NCBI RefSeq assembly: GCF_035961655.1 | Contig: NZ_CP108393.1 | Span: forward strand, 6,061,001-6,125,000 | From: Streptomyces sp. NBC_01317 | GTDB taxonomy: Bacteria; Actinomycetota; Actinomycetes; Streptomycetales; Streptomycetaceae | Direction of reading: 5' to 3' | Length of the DNA stretch: 64,000 bases | Part shown: positions 61,724 to 64,000 of the stretch, in pieces | Layout: each line of letters opens with the position of its first letter | Numbering within the stretch: the stretch's first letter is position 1 | Translations under genes and position numbers: made by a program | Notes under the pieces: generated by a model | Seen by the model: the letters and a program-made list of their open reading frames with translations, nothing else | The model's database searches: none | What the model was told of the DNA's origin: nothing

Positions 61724-62406
61724 GCACGGACATGACGGGGACGGCGGGACCGATCAGGGTGATGGTCGTCGACGACCACCCGATGTGGCGCGACGCCGTC
61801 GCCCGGGACCTGGACGCGGCGGGGTTCGAGGTGATCGCCACGGCCGGGGACGGCCCGCAGGCCGTGCGCCGGGCGAGGGCCACCGCCCCGCAGGTCCTCG
61901 TCCTCGACCTCAATCTGCCCGGCATGCCCGGCGTCCAGGTCTGCAAGGAGCTGGTCGGCCTCCAGCCGGGCCTGCGGGTCCTGGTGCTCTCCGCCAGCGG
62001 CGAGCACGCCGACGTGCTGGAGGCGGTCAAGTCCGGCGCCACCGGCTACCTGCTCAAGTCGGCCAGTACGGAGGAGCTGGTCGACGCCGTCCGCAGGACC
62101 GCCGCCGGAGACCCGGTCTTCACCCCCGGTCTCGCCGGGCTGGTCCTCGGGGAGTACCGCAGGCTCGCCTCCGAGCCCCTGCCCGCCGCCCCGGACGAGC
62201 CGAAGGCCCCCCAGCTCACCGACCGGGAGACCGAGGTGCTGCGGCTGGTCGCCAAGGGGCTGTCGTACAAGCAGATCGCCGAGCGGCTGGTCATCTCGCA
62301 CCGCACCGTGCAGAACCACGTCCAGAACACCCTGGGCAAGCTGCAACTGCACAACCGCGTCGAACTGGTCCGGTACGCCATCGAACGCGGCCTCGACGAC
62401 GTCTGA
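61720..62406 (+). CDS. macR: Response regulator MacR (LuxR/NarL family)
   Basis: A 228-residue regulator with a receiver (acidic Asp18/Asp19 in VVDDHPM, phosphoacceptor Asp63 in VLDLNLPG) and a C-terminal LuxR helix-turn-helix (LTDRETEVLRLVAKGLSYKQ, RTVQNHVQNTLGKLQLHNR). The start overlaps the macS stop. It matches SCO2120, which in S. coelicolor acts mainly on membrane-protein genes; that is literature knowledge, not visible here. A terminator separates it from the convergent gene at 62460. Confidence 0.88.
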   Translation: MSTDMTGTAGPIRVMVVDDHPMWRDAVARDLDAAGFEVIATAGDGPQAVRRARATAPQVLVLDLNLPGMPGVQVCKELVGLQPGLRVLVLSASGEHADVLEAVKSGATGYLLKSASTEELVDAVRRTAAGDPVFTPGLAGLVLGEYRRLASEPLPAAPDEPKAPQLTDRETEVLRLVAKGLSYKQIAERLVISHRTVQNHVQNTLGKLQLHNRVELVRYAIERGLDDV

Positions 62407-62419
62407 GCCGGACGTCCGG

Positions 62420-62450
62420 CCGGACCCGGGGCCCCGGGCCCCGGGTCCGG
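62420..62450. terminator. Bidirectional hairpin between macR and the PhzE/TrpEG-like gene
   Basis: Perfect 15-bp arms (62420-62434, CCGGACCCGGGGCCC; 62436-62450) are separated by one base, between convergent stops. Confidence 0.85.
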
Positions 62451-62459
62451 ACGTCCGCC

Positions 62460-64000
62460 TCACACCCGGGCGCGGGCGCCGCTCATCGCCCCGGCGAGCA
62501 ACTCCCGTACGATCTCCGGCCCGTTCAGGGTCAGCACCGACTCCGGGTGGAACTGCACGGACGCGAACCCGGGGCCGCGCAGCGCGTGCACCTCACCGTC
62601 CGCCGCGTCACCGTTCCCGTCCCCGCGGCTCACCTCGATGCCGTGCGCCGCCAGTTCGGCCGCCGCCGTGTCGTCGCAGGCCGCCGTGAAGCTGTTGTAG
62701 AAGCCGACCGTCTCCGCCCGGCCGAACAGGTCGATGCCGGTCTGCGCGCCCTGATGGGGGACCCGCTTGCGTACGGTCTCCAGACCCAGCTCGGCCGCGA
62801 TCAGCTCATGGCCGAGGCAGATCCCGAGCAGCCCGTGCCGCCGGTCGCGGAGCAACGCGGCGGCCAGTCCGCGCAGCAGGCCCATCTTCGGGTCGGCGGC
62901 GTCCGCCGGATCGCCGGGACCCGGCCCCAGCACCACCGGCCCGGGGTGCGCCCCCACCGCCGCCCGCAGGCCCGGCTCGTCGTAGCGCCGTACGGTCACC
63001 TCCAGGCCCGAGGAGCGCAGGACGTACGCGAGCATCGCGGTGAAGGTGTCCTCGCCGTCCACGACCAGCGCGTGGCCGGCCAGGGAGCCCGGCGCGGTCC
63101 GCATCTTCAGCCAGAACGGCGCGAGGTCCGCGCGCCGGGCGTCCAGCGCCGCCCGCACCCTCGGGTCGTCCGCGAGGCGCGGGCCTTCCGGGGCGGTCCG
63201 CGGCCTGCCGGGCCGCACCCCCAGGGCCGCCAGCACGCCCGCCGCCTTGGCGTGCGTCTCCGCCACCTCGCCCGCCGGGTCCGAGTGCCGTACGAGCGTG
63301 GCGCCGACCGGCACCCGCAGCCCGCCGTCGCGGTCGATGTCGGCGGTACGGATCAGGATGGGGGAGTCGAGCGTCTGCGCCCCGCCCGCGTCCCGGCCGA
63401 TCAGGGCGAGCGCGCCCGCGTAGTAGCCGCGCCCGCCCACCTCGTGGCGTTCGATGACCCGGCAGGCGTTCTGCACCGGCGACCCGGTCACGGTCGCGGC
63501 GAACATGGTCTCCCTGAGCACCTCGCGCACGTCCAGCGAGGACCGCCCGCGCAACTCGTACTCGGTGTGGGCGAGATGGGCCATCTCCTTGAGCCGCGGC
63601 CCGATCACCACCCCGCCCCGGTCGCCGACGGTGCACATCATCTTCAGCTCCTCGTCCACGACCATGGACAGCTCCTCGGTCTCCTTGCGGTCGCCCAGGA
63701 AGCCGAGCAGGCCCTCCGCCGTCGGTCCCCCGGGCGGGTAGCGGAACGTGCCGCTGATCGGGTTCATCACGACCGTCCCGCCGCTCATCCGCACATGCAC
63801 CTCCGGGCTGGCTCCCACGAGCGTGCGCTCCCCGGTGTGCACGACGAAGGTCCAGTACGCGCCCCGCTCCCCGGCGAGCAGCCGCCGGAACAGGGCGAGG
63901 GCGTCGGCGCGGCCGAAGCCGGGGATCCGCCCCCCGAATGTTCTGCGGATGACGAAGTTCGCGCCCTCGCCACTGCCGATCTCGTCCTCGACGACCTTGC
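62460..64000 (-). CDS. Anthranilate-synthase family protein, fused TrpE-TrpG (PhzE-like), 5' end outside window
   Basis: About 513 residues are visible. The chorismate-binding half has NPISGTFRYPP, DPKETEELSMVVDEELKMM-like text (FLGDRKETEELSMVVDEE), LKEMAHLAHTEY and TVTGSPVQNACRVIERHE. The C-terminal glutamine amidotransferase has the nucleophile in LLGICLGHEL, VLGPGPGDP and FHPES. The HTEY/METMFA-style motifs put it nearer PhzE (aminodeoxyisochorismate synthase) than tryptophan-operon TrpE. The S. coelicolor orthologue is annotated anthranilate synthase. The reading frame stays open to the right edge, so the start lies beyond it. Confidence 0.9.
   Translation of the reverse strand, partial: KVVEDEIGSGEGANFVIRRTFGGRIPGFGRADALALFRRLLAGERGAYWTFVVHTGERTLVGASPEVHVRMSGGTVVMNPISGTFRYPPGGPTAEGLLGFLGDRKETEELSMVVDEELKMMCTVGDRGGVVIGPRLKEMAHLAHTEYELRGRSSLDVREVLRETMFAATVTGSPVQNACRVIERHEVGGRGYYAGALALIGRDAGGAQTLDSPILIRTADIDRDGGLRVPVGATLVRHSDPAGEVAETHAKAAGVLAALGVRPGRPRTAPEGPRLADDPRVRAALDARRADLAPFWLKMRTAPGSLAGHALVVDGEDTFTAMLAYVLRSSGLEVTVRRYDEPGLRAAVGAHPGPVVLGPGPGDPADAADPKMGLLRGLAAALLRDRRHGLLGICLGHELIAAELGLETVRKRVPHQGAQTGIDLFGRAETVGFYNSFTAACDDTAAAELAAHGIEVSRGDGNGDAADGEVHALRGPGFASVQFHPESVLTLNGPEIVRELLAGAMSGARARV

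Noticed and set aside
1..64000. Search for tRNA, rRNA, CRISPR, transposases, phage genes or a biosynthetic cluster
   Set aside because: None seen on either strand; gene content is conserved housekeeping apart from the repeat cluster at 50171-50971.

Overview
The window is chromosomal DNA from a high-GC actinomycete, almost certainly a Streptomyces. The codon use is extremely GC-rich, GTG and TTG starts with GGAGG-type ribosome sites are common, and gene content and order match the conserved core between roughly SCO2117 and SCO2182 of S. coelicolor as I remember it. Much of the order is also shared with the Rv2181-Rv2204 region of Mycobacterium tuberculosis (PimB', acyl-CoA ligase, trpD, bcc complex, adenosine kinase). 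These synteny statements come from memory, not from a search. I see no tRNA, rRNA, CRISPR array, transposase, prophage or secondary-metabolite cluster. Nearly all of it is housekeeping DNA.

Layout. 1-5.7 kb (minus strand): a GntR regulator (cut by the window edge), then the 2-oxoacid dehydrogenase E2 (sucB), dihydrolipoyl dehydrogenase (lpdA) and leucyl aminopeptidase (pepA). 5.9-10.1 kb: the late cobalamin genes cobS, cobT and cobU (cobU carries an N-terminal metallo-beta-lactamase-like domain), interrupted by an oppositely oriented membrane protein. 10.2-18.5 kb: an HtrA-like lipoprotein protease, an ABC exporter, a CmoM-like methyltransferase, a small membrane protein, the envelope-stress pair pspA/PspAA and a NarL-type two-component system. 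18.7-28.3 kb: an RND transporter, nadA, an A-type Fe-S carrier, adenosine kinase and a cysteine desulfurase fused to a TusA sulfur carrier.

28.5-37.9 kb holds the aerobic respiratory chain: ctaC-ctaD-ctaF and ctaE-qcrC-qcrA-qcrB, largely joined by 4-nt stop/start overlaps, with an L,D-transpeptidase and an atypical receiver protein between the two blocks. 38.1-46.4 kb: trpD, a SAM-IV-type riboswitch in front of a class V aminotransferase, a rhomboid protease coupled to a stand-alone RAM domain, a YacP-like NYN protein, and two paralogous NlpC/P60 wall hydrolases, the first behind a structured leader RNA. 46.4-55.6 kb: a lipoprotein metalloprotease, a GT87 mannosyltransferase, PimB', an acyl-CoA ligase, a phosphoesterase, an SRPBCC protein and an ArsA-like ATPase with an altered P-loop. 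55.7-64 kb: the SCO2127-like protein and glucokinase glkA, a nuclease-like protein, an esterase, a PlsC-type acyltransferase, the MacS/MacR two-component pair, and a PhzE/TrpE-G fused anthranilate-synthase family protein cut by the right edge.

The part that genes do not explain is the 801-bp gap at 50171-50971 between two convergent genes. It holds seven copies of a 20-bp unit, two mutually inverted ~110-nt long hairpins, an 87-bp direct repeat, and outer copies that form ~44-bp inverted ends. It looks like a small non-autonomous repeat element. Other leads are the two leader RNAs, a palindrome covering the ctaE start codon, several inverted repeats in divergent promoter regions, and three proteins that have lost canonical catalytic residues.
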